The position numbers and the translations under genes were made by a program. The notes below the pieces were generated by a model. The model made no database searches. It was not told the origin of the DNA and saw nothing but the letters and a program-made list of their open reading frames with translations. From CAZJJK01 sp964546285 (GTDB taxonomy: Bacteria; Spirochaetota; Spirochaetia; Treponematales; Breznakiellaceae), in assembly GCA_964546285.1 (NCBI GenBank), contig CAZJJK010000132.1, forward strand, positions 1-7,639: a stretch of 7,639 bases of DNA, in the 5' to 3' direction. Shown here one piece after another: positions 1 through 5,638 of the stretch; positions within the stretch are counted from its first letter, which is position 1, and the number at the start of each line of letters is the position of its first letter.

Positions 1-243
1 GGTGTCGCGAGTCCAGCATTAGTCAGAAAAAGCCTCCATAGAGCTGGTTCTGCCAATATTTTCACAAAGAAAATTATTATAAGCTCCTGGTAGATATGGA
101 GAAATAGATGAAATACTTTGCAACAGAATTGGCAGCAGTGTAGAAACTTTATGCGCTAAGCGGCGAAAAGGGTATATAATCGGCAAGATAACGGCCACTT
201 GTTTTTGCGGATAAGAGCCGATAGAGGGTGGGCTAAGCGTTGT
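1..243. other. Gene-free left leader region
   Basis: I can support no gene here. One + strand frame is open from the window edge to a TAG at 91-93. It could be the last 30 codons of an upstream gene, but I recognise nothing in it. The stretch looks more AT-rich than the genes that follow, as expected for an intergenic region. A -10-like box lies at 175-180. A TTG at 199 could extend the following gene by 15 codons, but no ribosome binding site precedes it. Confidence 0.5.
175..180 (+). promoter_or_regulatory. Putative -10 box of the acyltransferase gene cluster
   Basis: TATAAT at 175-180 matches the sigma-70 -10 consensus exactly. No good -35 hexamer lies 16-18 bp upstream; the best position reads TGCGCT at 152-157. 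Transcription would start near 187 and leave a leader of about 57 nt before the ATG at 244. The box stands alone, so this is a modest prediction. Confidence 0.4.
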
Positions 244-1545
244 ATGGCTAATATAAAAGAATCTGAGCGGTCTCATGATTATTATTATCCGCTTGATAAT
301 AGCGCGGTTTATATCGCCTCCGTAACAGGGCGCTCATCGCCCTTGGTGTATCGGATATCATGCGAATTGGATGATTATATACATCTGCCGGATTTGGAAG
401 CTGCGCTTGCTGCGACAGCCGAGCGTTTCCCTTTTATAAAAACCCGGCTACGCCGCGGCTTTTTTTGGTATTATTTGGATCCCGTTTCCAAGCCGCTTCG
501 CGTTTATCCCGATTCTGTCTATCCTACCCGGTTTAAGCGGGGTGGGATCGCGGAACGCTATTTATTTCGAGTGTTCGCTTACGCTACTCGCGTTTCCGTG
601 GAATTTCATCATATCTTGACTGATGGTACCGGCGCCATCGAATTTGTCCGTTCATTGGTAGCCGCGTATTTACAGCGGCGGGGAGTGGAGCTCGCCGATT
701 GGGGGGATATTAAACGACCTGGATCGCCGATCAAACCGGAAGAACTCGCGGATGCGTATGCTGGGCTTACGGATCGCGGTATTCCCCTGCCTGAAAAATT
801 CAAGCCGGCTTGGCATCTTGGGGGAAGCCGTTTTCGTGATGACCGTCTTAGAATCACGGTTGGTACGCTGGCTTTAGACGCCGCTTTAGCGGCCTCTAAA
901 GCCAGAGGCGTTTCGTTGACGGTTTTGCTCTCCGCTGTCTATTTAGCTAGCCTTCAGGAACTATGCGAGTTGGAACATGGCTATGGTGGCAAGACTCCTT
1001 TTAAGCCTATTCGCATCCAGGTTCCAGTGAATCTGCGCCGTTTTTTCCCAAGCACCTCACTCCGAAATTTCTTCTTGTTCATTCCGATTGAACTTGATAG
1101 ACGGCTTGGGCACTTCAATTTTGATGAACTTTTGGATCGAGTTAATTATACGCTAAAGCTTAGCCTCACCGTGAAAGAATTGAGCAAGCAGCTCCGACGT
1201 AATACCCGGGGTGAGGAATATATGATCTCACGTATAGTGCCATTATTCGTGAAGGATATAGCTCTTCGTGCGATAGGCCGGAGGGCGGCGGACGCGGCTT
1301 TTTCCGGAAACCTTTCTAACCTTTCCGCTGTCTATATGCCGGAAGCTTTTGCCCGGCATATACGGCGTTTTGACGTTTTACAGCCGCGTAAGCCAGCGCT
1401 TGGCGCCAATATTGGGGTGATAAGCTGGGGAAACGCCTTATCTGTAACCGTCGGTAGTCTGATTGAGGACCGCTCGTTTGAGAGACTGTTTTTTACAAGG
1501 ATAGCGGACTTGGGTGTGCCCCTTACCGTGGAATCCAATTTTTAG
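244..1545 (+). CDS. Condensation-domain-like acyltransferase (alcohol acetyltransferase family)
   Basis: A 433-residue cytoplasmic protein of the CoA-dependent acyltransferase superfamily, which includes NRPS condensation domains, alcohol acetyltransferases and wax ester synthases. The signature HHxxxDG reads HHILTDG at residues 122-128; the second His is the expected catalytic base and the Asp is structural. An N-terminal PLDNSA at 16-21, a PVNLR-type motif followed by FFPSTSLRNF (about 261-276), and a C-terminal GVPLTVESN also fit alcohol-acetyltransferase-like proteins. The acyl donor is probably an acyl-CoA; the acceptor cannot be read from the sequence. I chose ATG 244 over TTG 199 because GAGGG at 224-228 precedes it, although that spacing is long. 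The stop lies 10 nt before the next gene, so co-transcription is likely. Family is fairly sure, substrate unknown. Two strong palindromes lie inside the gene (868-905 and 1333-1362). Confidence 0.8.
   Translation: MANIKESERSHDYYYPLDNSAVYIASVTGRSSPLVYRISCELDDYIHLPDLEAALAATAERFPFIKTRLRRGFFWYYLDPVSKPLRVYPDSVYPTRFKRGGIAERYLFRVFAYATRVSVEFHHILTDGTGAIEFVRSLVAAYLQRRGVELADWGDIKRPGSPIKPEELADAYAGLTDRGIPLPEKFKPAWHLGGSRFRDDRLRITVGTLALDAALAASKARGVSLTVLLSAVYLASLQELCELEHGYGGKTPFKPIRIQVPVNLRRFFPSTSLRNFFLFIPIELDRRLGHFNFDELLDRVNYTLKLSLTVKELSKQLRRNTRGEEYMISRIVPLFVKDIALRAIGRRAADAAFSGNLSNLSAVYMPEAFARHIRRFDVLQPRKPALGANIGVISWGNALSVTVGSLIEDRSFERLFFTRIADLGVPLTVESNF
868..905. repeat. Near-perfect 17-bp-arm inverted repeat inside the acyltransferase gene
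   Basis: The outer arms CTGGCTTTAGA (868-878) and TCTAAAGCCAG (895-905) are exact complements. Then comes one C/C mismatch (879 and 894). The inner arms GCCGC (880-884) and GCGGC (889-893) are again exact and close on a TTTA loop. In RNA this is a long stable hairpin; in DNA it could form a cruciform. It encodes residues 209-221 in a helical part of the protein that reads normally, so it is not an obvious inserted element. No T-run follows it. Confidence 0.85.
1333..1362. repeat. Perfect 10-bp-arm inverted repeat inside the acyltransferase gene
   Basis: TATATGCCGG at 1333-1342 and CCGGCATATA at 1353-1362 are exact complements around a 10-nt loop. A loose T-rich stretch follows (TTTT at 1367-1371 and again at 1375-1379), but not close enough for a standard terminator. 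It lies about 180 nt before the end of the gene. Confidence 0.75.
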
Positions 1546-1555
1546 GGGAGACGCT

Positions 1556-2284
1556 ATGCCATTTTGCCCAAACTGTAAAGTAAGCCTTGCCAAGGATGCT
1601 ACTATTTGTCCTCTCTGCGGCGCCTCGATTGTTGAAAAAGCGGCGGCTCCCGCGCGTGACAGCCATGCGCCTGTTTCTTTTTCCGCCGCGACGGCGGCTC
1701 CCTTCAACGATGAGCTCATATCGCCGGCCGAGCGCCGAAAGATCTATATCGAGCTATTATCGATTAGCCTCGGTATTGTATTGGCGGTAACCCTGATCGT
1801 GGATTTCGTGTTTTTTACCGGGTTATCCTGGTCGCGCTATACTAGTTTGGTTATTACTCTACTCTATCTGGCTTTGGTCGTTCCCTTGCTTAACTGGGGC
1901 CGACCAGCGCTCAGTTGTCTTATTCTTAGTCCGCTGTTCATCGCGGGTATCGCGCTTTGGGCGGTCTTCAGCGGTGATCTGTCATGGCTGCTTGTACCTG
2001 GGTTGTCTATTACGATAGCGACAGAGATAGCGTTTTTTGGCGCGGCGGCCTTGATTTGCCGTCTTAAGCGGCGCGGCTTAAATGTGGTAGGGCTGGTACT
2101 CGCGGCCACCGCCTTTCTATGCGCTTGTATCGATATTTCGATCTCAACCTTTTTTAGGCATCGGCTTGTCTTATCCTGGTCCATCATTGTCCTTATGGCG
2201 GCGCTTCCTGTCGCTATAGTTTTTTTCTACCTTCATTATAGAATTATGAGCCAAGCGTCGCTTCGTAAGATTTTCCGTTTATAG
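1556..2284 (+). CDS. Zinc-ribbon, six-helix membrane protein (DUF6320-like)
   Basis: A 242-residue protein. It starts with a rubredoxin-like zinc ribbon, CPNC at residues 4-7 and CPLC at 18-21, which should bind one Zn. A Pro/Ala-rich linker follows, then about six hydrophobic segments (roughly 63-90, 95-113, 117-138, 143-169, 173-199 and 206-228). This layout matches the DUF6320 family, which I remember as a frequent neighbour of alcohol-acetyltransferase-like proteins. That pairing is seen here: GGGGAG at 1545-1550 lies 5 nt before ATG 1556, and the upstream gene stops 10 nt earlier. The start follows the conserved MPxCPNC opening; an in-frame start at 1514 would overlap the previous gene. 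The function is not established. A partner or membrane anchor for the acyltransferase is inference. Confidence 0.75.
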   Translation: MPFCPNCKVSLAKDATICPLCGASIVEKAAAPARDSHAPVSFSAATAAPFNDELISPAERRKIYIELLSISLGIVLAVTLIVDFVFFTGLSWSRYTSLVITLLYLALVVPLLNWGRPALSCLILSPLFIAGIALWAVFSGDLSWLLVPGLSITIATEIAFFGAAALICRLKRRGLNVVGLVLAATAFLCACIDISISTFFRHRLVLSWSIIVLMAALPVAIVFFYLHYRIMSQASLRKIFRL

Positions 2285-2307
2285 AACGCTTCAAACTGGA
2301 GTCGCTT

Positions 2308-2796
2308 ATGAGGCTTTGGTCGCTACATCCCCGCTATCTGGACGCGAAGGGTTTGGTCGCACTCTGGCGAGAGGGTTTGTTGGCCAAAAAGGTGCTAAGC
2401 GGCGAGACTGTGGGTTATACCCGGCATCCCCAATTGGAGCGTTTTAAGACTAGCGCTGATCCCCTTGTTTATATCGATATATACCTCGCGCTTGTCGCCG
2501 ATGAGGCTGACGCGCGAGGTTATCATTTCAACAGAGAAAAGCTTGATCCGAACGGCGCTCAAAGCGACGTGATAAGGGCGCTTAGCCCTGAGGGAGCCAT
2601 ATCAAAGCTTTATGTCACTTCTGGACAATTGGAATACGAGGCAAGACTATTAGCGGGTAAATTGGAACGCCGTGATCCCAGTCGCCTTTTTTCTCTGTCT
2701 CCACCGACTAGCGTTGAGCCCCATCCGCTTTTTACTCTTATTGTTGGGCCGATCGCTTCTTGGGAGCGCGTCCGAGACAAAGCGGTAAAAAAATAA
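2308..2796 (+). CDS. Pyrimidine-dimer DNA glycosylase (T4 endonuclease V-like)
   Basis: A 162-residue protein resembling the bacterial branch of the pyrimidine-dimer glycosylase family. Family members excise UV-induced pyrimidine dimers and nick the abasic site through an imine intermediate. Seen here: MRLWSLHPRYLD at 1-12, WRE at 20-22, HPQLERF at 40-46, GQLEY at 106-110, HPLF at 139-142 and WERV at 152-155. Aligned by eye to T4 endonuclease V, Glu22 falls on the catalytic Glu23 (YRE) and Arg2 on Arg3. The T4 nucleophile Thr2 has no Thr counterpart; Met1 occupies that place. GGAG at 2298-2301 sits 6 nt before ATG 2308, and the previous gene ends 23 nt upstream, so it is likely the third gene of the same transcript. 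It has no obvious functional link to the two genes before it. Family assignment is good; activity is inferred. Confidence 0.8.
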   Translation: MRLWSLHPRYLDAKGLVALWREGLLAKKVLSGETVGYTRHPQLERFKTSADPLVYIDIYLALVADEADARGYHFNREKLDPNGAQSDVIRALSPEGAISKLYVTSGQLEYEARLLAGKLERRDPSRLFSLSPPTSVEPHPLFTLIVGPIASWERVRDKAVKK

Positions 2797-2823
2797 AACC
2801 TAAGCTTCGAGACACTATGGTGA

Positions 2824-2855
2824 TATGCTTGACAATGCATAGAACCACGATGCAT
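2824..2855. promoter_or_regulatory. Putative PadR operator over the -35 box
   Basis: TATGC (2824-2828), an 8-nt spacer, then GCATA (2837-2841) form a perfect inverted repeat. The TTGACA hexamer lies in its spacer. The core ATGC-N8-GCAT has the same geometry as the ATGT-N8-ACAT operator known for PadR/LmrR proteins. A second self-complementary ATGCAT occurs at 2850-2855, 15 nt after the one at 2835-2840. The position just before a padR gene suggests autorepression. Confidence 0.45.
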
Positions 2856-2858
2856 CAT
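2829..2858 (+). promoter_or_regulatory. Putative promoter of the PadR gene
   Basis: A perfect -35 TTGACA (2829-2834) is followed after 18 bp by CATCAT (2853-2858), a 4/6 match to TATAAT. The predicted start of transcription is about 2865, the same base as the proposed ATG. No Shine-Dalgarno precedes that ATG, so a leaderless transcript would fit. The -10 is weak; a longer spacer to the TATA-rich bases at 2857-2862 is the alternative. Confidence 0.4.
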
Positions 2859-2864
2859 ATATCT

Positions 2865-3227
2865 ATGGTTCCTAGAATCCCTAAAGACTTGGTGGCTGCT
2901 TCGGCGACGGTTTTGGTCCTTGGTGTATTGGCCAAGGGCGACAGCTATGGCTACGCGTTGATCAAGGCGCTTAGGGAGCGTTCCAACGGGGCCTTGGCCT
3001 GGACGGAGGGTATGCTCTATCCGGTGCTTCATCGTTTGGAAACCCAGCGTTGTGTGGAAGCGTATTGGGAAGGCGGCGCCGGGACGCGGCGAAGGCGGTA
3101 TTACCGTATTACGGAAGTAGGGCAAAGCGCTCTGTCAAAGGCCCTGGAGCAGTGGCGCGCTGTAGACGCCGCGGTTAGAACCGTGGCGGAAGGAAAGAAG
3201 GATGGACACGATAGAAAGGCGGATTGA
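2865..3227 (+). CDS. PadR-family transcriptional regulator
   Basis: A 120-residue winged-helix DNA-binding protein, usual length for the short PadR class. The family pattern is clear: IPKDLV near the start, the helix-turn-helix region around GDSYGYALIKAL (25-36), EGMLYPVLHRLE (48-59) as recognition helix, the basic wing RRRRYYRIT (75-83), and a C-terminal dimerisation helix from about 86. PadR proteins are usually repressors, often of their own operon. ATG 2865 fits family N-termini best, but in-frame ATGs at 2817, 2835 and 2850 exist; the one at 2817 has a weak GAG 5 nt upstream. The gene overlaps the next one by 26 nt, so the two are translated from one message. The operator-like repeat over its promoter supports autoregulation. 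The inducing signal is unknown. Confidence 0.85.
   Translation: MVPRIPKDLVAASATVLVLGVLAKGDSYGYALIKALRERSNGALAWTEGMLYPVLHRLETQRCVEAYWEGGAGTRRRRYYRITEVGQSALSKALEQWRAVDAAVRTVAEGKKDGHDRKAD
3167..3188 (+). other. Hairpin just upstream of the next start codon
   Basis: CGCCGCGGTT (3167-3176) can pair with AACCGTGGCG (3179-3188), with one G-U pair. It lies in the end of padR, just before the AGGAAAG ribosome binding site (from 3191) and ATG 3202 of the membrane gene. It could tie translation of the membrane protein to ribosomes finishing padR. A hairpin of this strength could also occur by chance. Confidence 0.35.
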
Positions 3228-4617
3228 TGAATGGCGCGGTCGTTTATCTTTGGCGGGACATTTAAGCGCTGAGCGTCTGGCTGAATTGGAGACGCATTTG
3301 CGTGATTCAATGGATGAACTCAAGAATAGGGGCTTGGACGAGGAAGAAGCTTTCATAGTCGCCATTAGAAGAGTGGGTAATCTGGATGAGTTGGCCGGGG
3401 AATTCGCCAGAGCGGGAAGCGATGGCGAATGGCGTCGGATGGCCTTGGAGGCCGGTCCTTCCGGCATCCGTGAGCGTAGGATCGACTTTGTTATCGCCGT
3501 CATGTGCGCTTTGTTATCGGCGGCGCTTGCAAAATTGCCGGAACTCTTCGGTTTCGCTTTTATATCGGATGAAAGCGCTTCCGTGTGGTTAAGAAACGCC
3601 GCTTTGTTTTGCTTGCCTGGCGCCGCCTTGTCGCTGGCTTGGGTGAGGTGGCGTCGCGCGATCCTAGCCGCGTGCGGAAGCTCCGTTAACAGTCTTTCTA
3701 AACTAAGTTTTTCATGGCTGTGGGGCTTGGCCTTAGGTCTCTGTGTCATAGCCCTAGCTCTGGGTTTCTATATCAATATGATCCCCTGGCGTGATGGCGG
3801 GCAAACAGAGTTCCTGACCGCTATCCATTTGCCCTTCTTTTTATGGCTTGTCCTCCTACCGCTTTTCGCTGGGGCTCGGTGGCTAAGGGCGGAAAAGGGC
3901 ATGGATTTTATACGCTTCAGCGGTGAGTCGTTTATTTACGCTGTCCTCCTTCTCTGTGGAGTGGCGACTCTGAGCGCGTTTACCATGATTGTGTTTGGTG
4001 GCGCAGGCTTTGATGTTGAGGATTTCGTTCAGCGCTGGATACTTCTCCCCGGCGTATTCGCCGCTCCGGTGGCCGCTCTGCGGATAGCGTTGGCTAAGCG
4101 AGGGGTTGTGGAAACCATAGCCCCGGTATTAGCTAGGCTTTTCGCTCCTTTGTTTTTATTAGCTATGCTAGCCTTCATCGTTTTAGCCGCTTTTAGTGGT
4201 TCTAACCCCTTCGCTGGCCGTGATTCCCTTATCGCCTTTGATCTTTCATTAGCCATCGTTTTCGCCCTGATTTTGTTCTCCACCGCCATGCGCGATCCAC
4301 GGGCTAGTCCTGGTCTAACTGATTGGGTTGATTTTCTTCTAGCCGTTTCCGCCTTGGTAATTGACGCTTTGGTGCTGGCGGCGATGGCTGATCGTCTGGG
4401 GACCTGGGGGATTACGCCAAACCGTTTGGCCGCTATCGGCGAAAACCTTATTCTCATGGTTGGCTTAGCCGGTATGGCCTTTTTTATTGGCCGCCGCCTC
4501 TTTATAGGTAAAGATTACGCCGTGGTATTCCGCTGGCAGACCGCCTTCCTCCCTGTCATTTTTGTGTGGTGCGGCATTGTCGCTTTGTTGTTTCCGGCGT
4601 TTTTTGGCGGACGGTGA
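3202..4617 (+). CDS. Polytopic membrane protein with permease-prefix/HAAS-like N-terminal domain
   Basis: A 471-residue inner-membrane protein. Residues 1-72 form a soluble helical domain (IDEWRGRL, LAELETHLRDSMDEL, GLDEEEAFIVAIRRVGNLDELAGEF) of the kind called permease prefix domain 1 or HAAS. It typically occurs in proteins encoded next to a padR gene, exactly as here. After it come about 11 hydrophobic segments (roughly 95-117, 131-151, 169-192, 207-227, 243-266, 276-296, 309-332, 345-362, 374-396, 411-433 and 443-468). There is no large periplasmic loop and no FtsX/MacB-type permease layout. The GITPNR stretch at 403-408 recalls DUF4153-type proteins, a weak hint. AGGAAAG from 3191 precedes the ATG, which overlaps the end of padR. 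Probably a sensor or transporter-like target of the PadR protein; its function is unknown. Confidence 0.7.
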   Translation: MDTIERRIDEWRGRLSLAGHLSAERLAELETHLRDSMDELKNRGLDEEEAFIVAIRRVGNLDELAGEFARAGSDGEWRRMALEAGPSGIRERRIDFVIAVMCALLSAALAKLPELFGFAFISDESASVWLRNAALFCLPGAALSLAWVRWRRAILAACGSSVNSLSKLSFSWLWGLALGLCVIALALGFYINMIPWRDGGQTEFLTAIHLPFFLWLVLLPLFAGARWLRAEKGMDFIRFSGESFIYAVLLLCGVATLSAFTMIVFGGAGFDVEDFVQRWILLPGVFAAPVAALRIALAKRGVVETIAPVLARLFAPLFLLAMLAFIVLAAFSGSNPFAGRDSLIAFDLSLAIVFALILFSTAMRDPRASPGLTDWVDFLLAVSALVIDALVLAAMADRLGTWGITPNRLAAIGENLILMVGLAGMAFFIGRRLFIGKDYAVVFRWQTAFLPVIFVWCGIVALLFPAFFGGR

Positions 4618-4640
4618 TCGCTGTTTTCTGACGGGTCGTC

Positions 4641-4707
4641 TATCGCGGCGGCTTTATAAGCTTATCGCGAAAGCCGTCTCGCGATAAGCTCTCACGGCGG
4701 TATCGCG
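4641..4707. repeat. Cluster of overlapping inverted repeats built on TATCGCG
   Basis: TATCGCG occurs at 4641, 4663 and 4701, and its complement CGCGATA at 4680, all within 67 bp. The strongest pair is AGCTTATCGCGA (4659-4670) with TCGCGATAAGCT (4679-4690), 12 bp exact around an 8-nt loop. Two competing pairs overlap it: CGGCTTT (4649-4655) with AAAGCCG (4670-4676), and GCCGT (4673-4677) with ACGGC (4694-4698). No T-run follows on either strand, so this is not a standard terminator. It could be an end-protecting 3' hairpin, a protein-binding array or a REP-like element. Confidence 0.7.
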
Positions 4708-4751
4708 GGGTAGTGTATTCGCGGAGACTATCACATAAGCTGTGAGCCTTT

Positions 4752-4778
4752 AATGTCATAAGGAATGTGTTTGACATT
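4752..4778. promoter_or_regulatory. Putative operator over the -35 box of the DUF2238-like gene
   Basis: AATGTCA (4752-4758) and TGACATT (4772-4778) are exact complements separated by 13 nt, and the right arm covers the -35 box. A further AATGT at 4764-4768 pairs with the same ACATT at 4774-4778, across 5 nt. The ATGT...ACAT half-sites resemble those bound by PadR-family repressors, which suggests, without proving, that the PadR protein encoded nearby acts here. Confidence 0.4.
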
Positions 4779-4802
4779 TTCTGGTGAAACCTGGACTATA
4801 AA
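4771..4802 (+). promoter_or_regulatory. Putative promoter of the DUF2238-like gene
   Basis: TTGACA (4771-4776) is followed by TATAAA (4797-4802) after a long 20-bp spacer. GACTAT (4794-4799) gives the ideal 17 bp but matches poorly. Either would start transcription near 4806-4809, leaving only about 11-14 nt before ATG 4820, with the GGAG ribosome binding site (4807-4810) at the very 5' end of the message. Confidence 0.5.
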
Positions 4803-4819
4803 AGCCGGAGTACGAAAGC

Positions 4820-5638
4820 ATGAGCGATAAGCGCTTCAGGAATAGACTATTCTTTCTCATTCGTTTAGCGCTTATCGCCTCTATTGTGGCTAATTTAGCT
4901 GTCGCGGTGTTAATGATTTGGCGGGATCGGAATGTGTCAGGGGGAGAAATAGCCGGTGAATTGACCGAGCGCTTGGAGCTGATCATTTGGGCGGTGATAA
5001 CGCTTGTGCTATCCTTCGGATCGGATTATATAGAGCGGGTAGGCCGTATGGATATTCCCGATATCCTGGAAATCGTTATCGTAATATTTATATACGCCGG
5101 TATATTCTTAAGCGTTCGTTTCAAACTGTACTACCGTTTCTGGTGGTGGGACGACCTGCTTCACACCTTGTCCGGCGTTATTATCGGGTTTATCGGATTT
5201 ATTGTCGTTTATAAGGTGAATCATAAATTCAGTATGGATATTAGCCCCTTATTGGTGGCGATGTTCAGTTTCACCTTCGCGGTGACCCTTGGTGTGATGT
5301 GGGAAATCCTGGAATTCGTTTCTGACCTTATTCTTGGTACGGCGCATCAGAAATGGGATTTGCCGGATGACTCTATTATGATGGGGCGCGGTTTTCAGGG
5401 TAGCGGTTTACGCGACACCATGTCTGACCTTATCGTTGATAGCGTCGGCGCGCTGATTACCTCGATCATCACCTTTTTTATGTATCGAAATAAAAAGAAT
5501 AAAAAACAGATGATAGATAGCTTACGCGATTTTATCGGAGAAGACGATATCGATACGAGCACGGGCGAAACCCCTGAGTCGAAGTTCGCCGTCTCGGGAG
5601 AAATGGTTGGGAAAGGCAAGAAGCCTCCAAGCGCTTAA
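4820..5638 (+). CDS. Six-helix membrane protein, DUF2238/YjdF-like
   Basis: A 272-residue protein with about six hydrophobic segments (roughly 10-34, 53-70, 82-101, 114-131, 143-168 and 203-222). Conserved-looking polar motifs sit at membrane edges: WWWDDLLHTLSG (108-119), WEILEF (161-166) and RDTMSDLIVDSVGA (198-211). They resemble the DUF2238/YjdF inner-membrane family, whose function is unknown. After the last helix come a lysine cluster (NKKNKKQ, 224-230) and a charged tail of about 40 residues, acidic then basic, predicted to be cytoplasmic and disordered. GGAG at 4807-4810 lies 9 nt before the ATG. The gene has its own putative promoter. Its stop overlaps the stop of the convergent lipase gene, so there is no room for a terminator between them. 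Family match is from memory of motifs and moderately sure. Confidence 0.65.
   Translation: MSDKRFRNRLFFLIRLALIASIVANLAVAVLMIWRDRNVSGGEIAGELTERLELIIWAVITLVLSFGSDYIERVGRMDIPDILEIVIVIFIYAGIFLSVRFKLYYRFWWWDDLLHTLSGVIIGFIGFIVVYKVNHKFSMDISPLLVAMFSFTFAVTLGVMWEILEFVSDLILGTAHQKWDLPDDSIMMGRGFQGSGLRDTMSDLIVDSVGALITSIITFFMYRNKKNKKQMIDSLRDFIGEDDIDTSTGETPESKFAVSGEMVGKGKKPPSA
4824..4878. repeat. 12-bp inverted repeat across the start of the DUF2238-like gene
   Basis: GCGATAAGCGCT (4824-4835) and AGCGCTTATCGC (4867-4878) are exact complements with a 31-nt loop, starting 2 nt after the ATG. The 8-mer GCGATAAG inside it is the same one that builds the 4659-4690 palindrome, so four copies lie within 220 bp. 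A fifth copy occurs at 4228-4235. In RNA the pairing would hold codons 2-20 in a stem-loop directly after the start codon. Confidence 0.65.

Noticed and set aside
1..93. Open + strand frame from the window edge, possibly the end of an upstream gene
   Set aside because: Only 30 codons, AT-rich and without any motif; nothing supports it beyond being open.
19..276. Minus-strand frame of 85 codons in the left leader
   Set aside because: No recognisable domain, no ribosome binding site noted, and it overlaps the promoter and start of the acyltransferase gene.
1641..1702. Direct repeat CGGCGGCTCCC at 1641 and 1692
   Set aside because: It encodes a low-complexity Ala-Ala-Pro linker in the same frame, so similar codons explain it.
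2483..2520. 9-bp inverted repeat ACCTCGCGC/GCGCGAGGT with a 20-nt loop in the glycosylase gene
   Set aside because: About one such repeat with loops up to 50 nt is expected in a window this long.
3135..3749. Minus-strand frame of 204 codons opposite the PadR and prefix-domain genes
   Set aside because: Its product is a low-complexity Ser/Ala/Lys-rich sequence typical of the antisense frame of a real gene, and both + strand proteins are clearly genuine.
4731..4745. TCACA-N5-TGTGA as a CRP site
   Set aside because: The half-sites are in the reverse order of the CRP consensus (TGTGA...TCACA) and the spacing is wrong.
5614..5626. AGGC-N5-GCCT hairpin at the end of the DUF2238-like gene as a terminator
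   Set aside because: Four base pairs only and no T-run on either strand.
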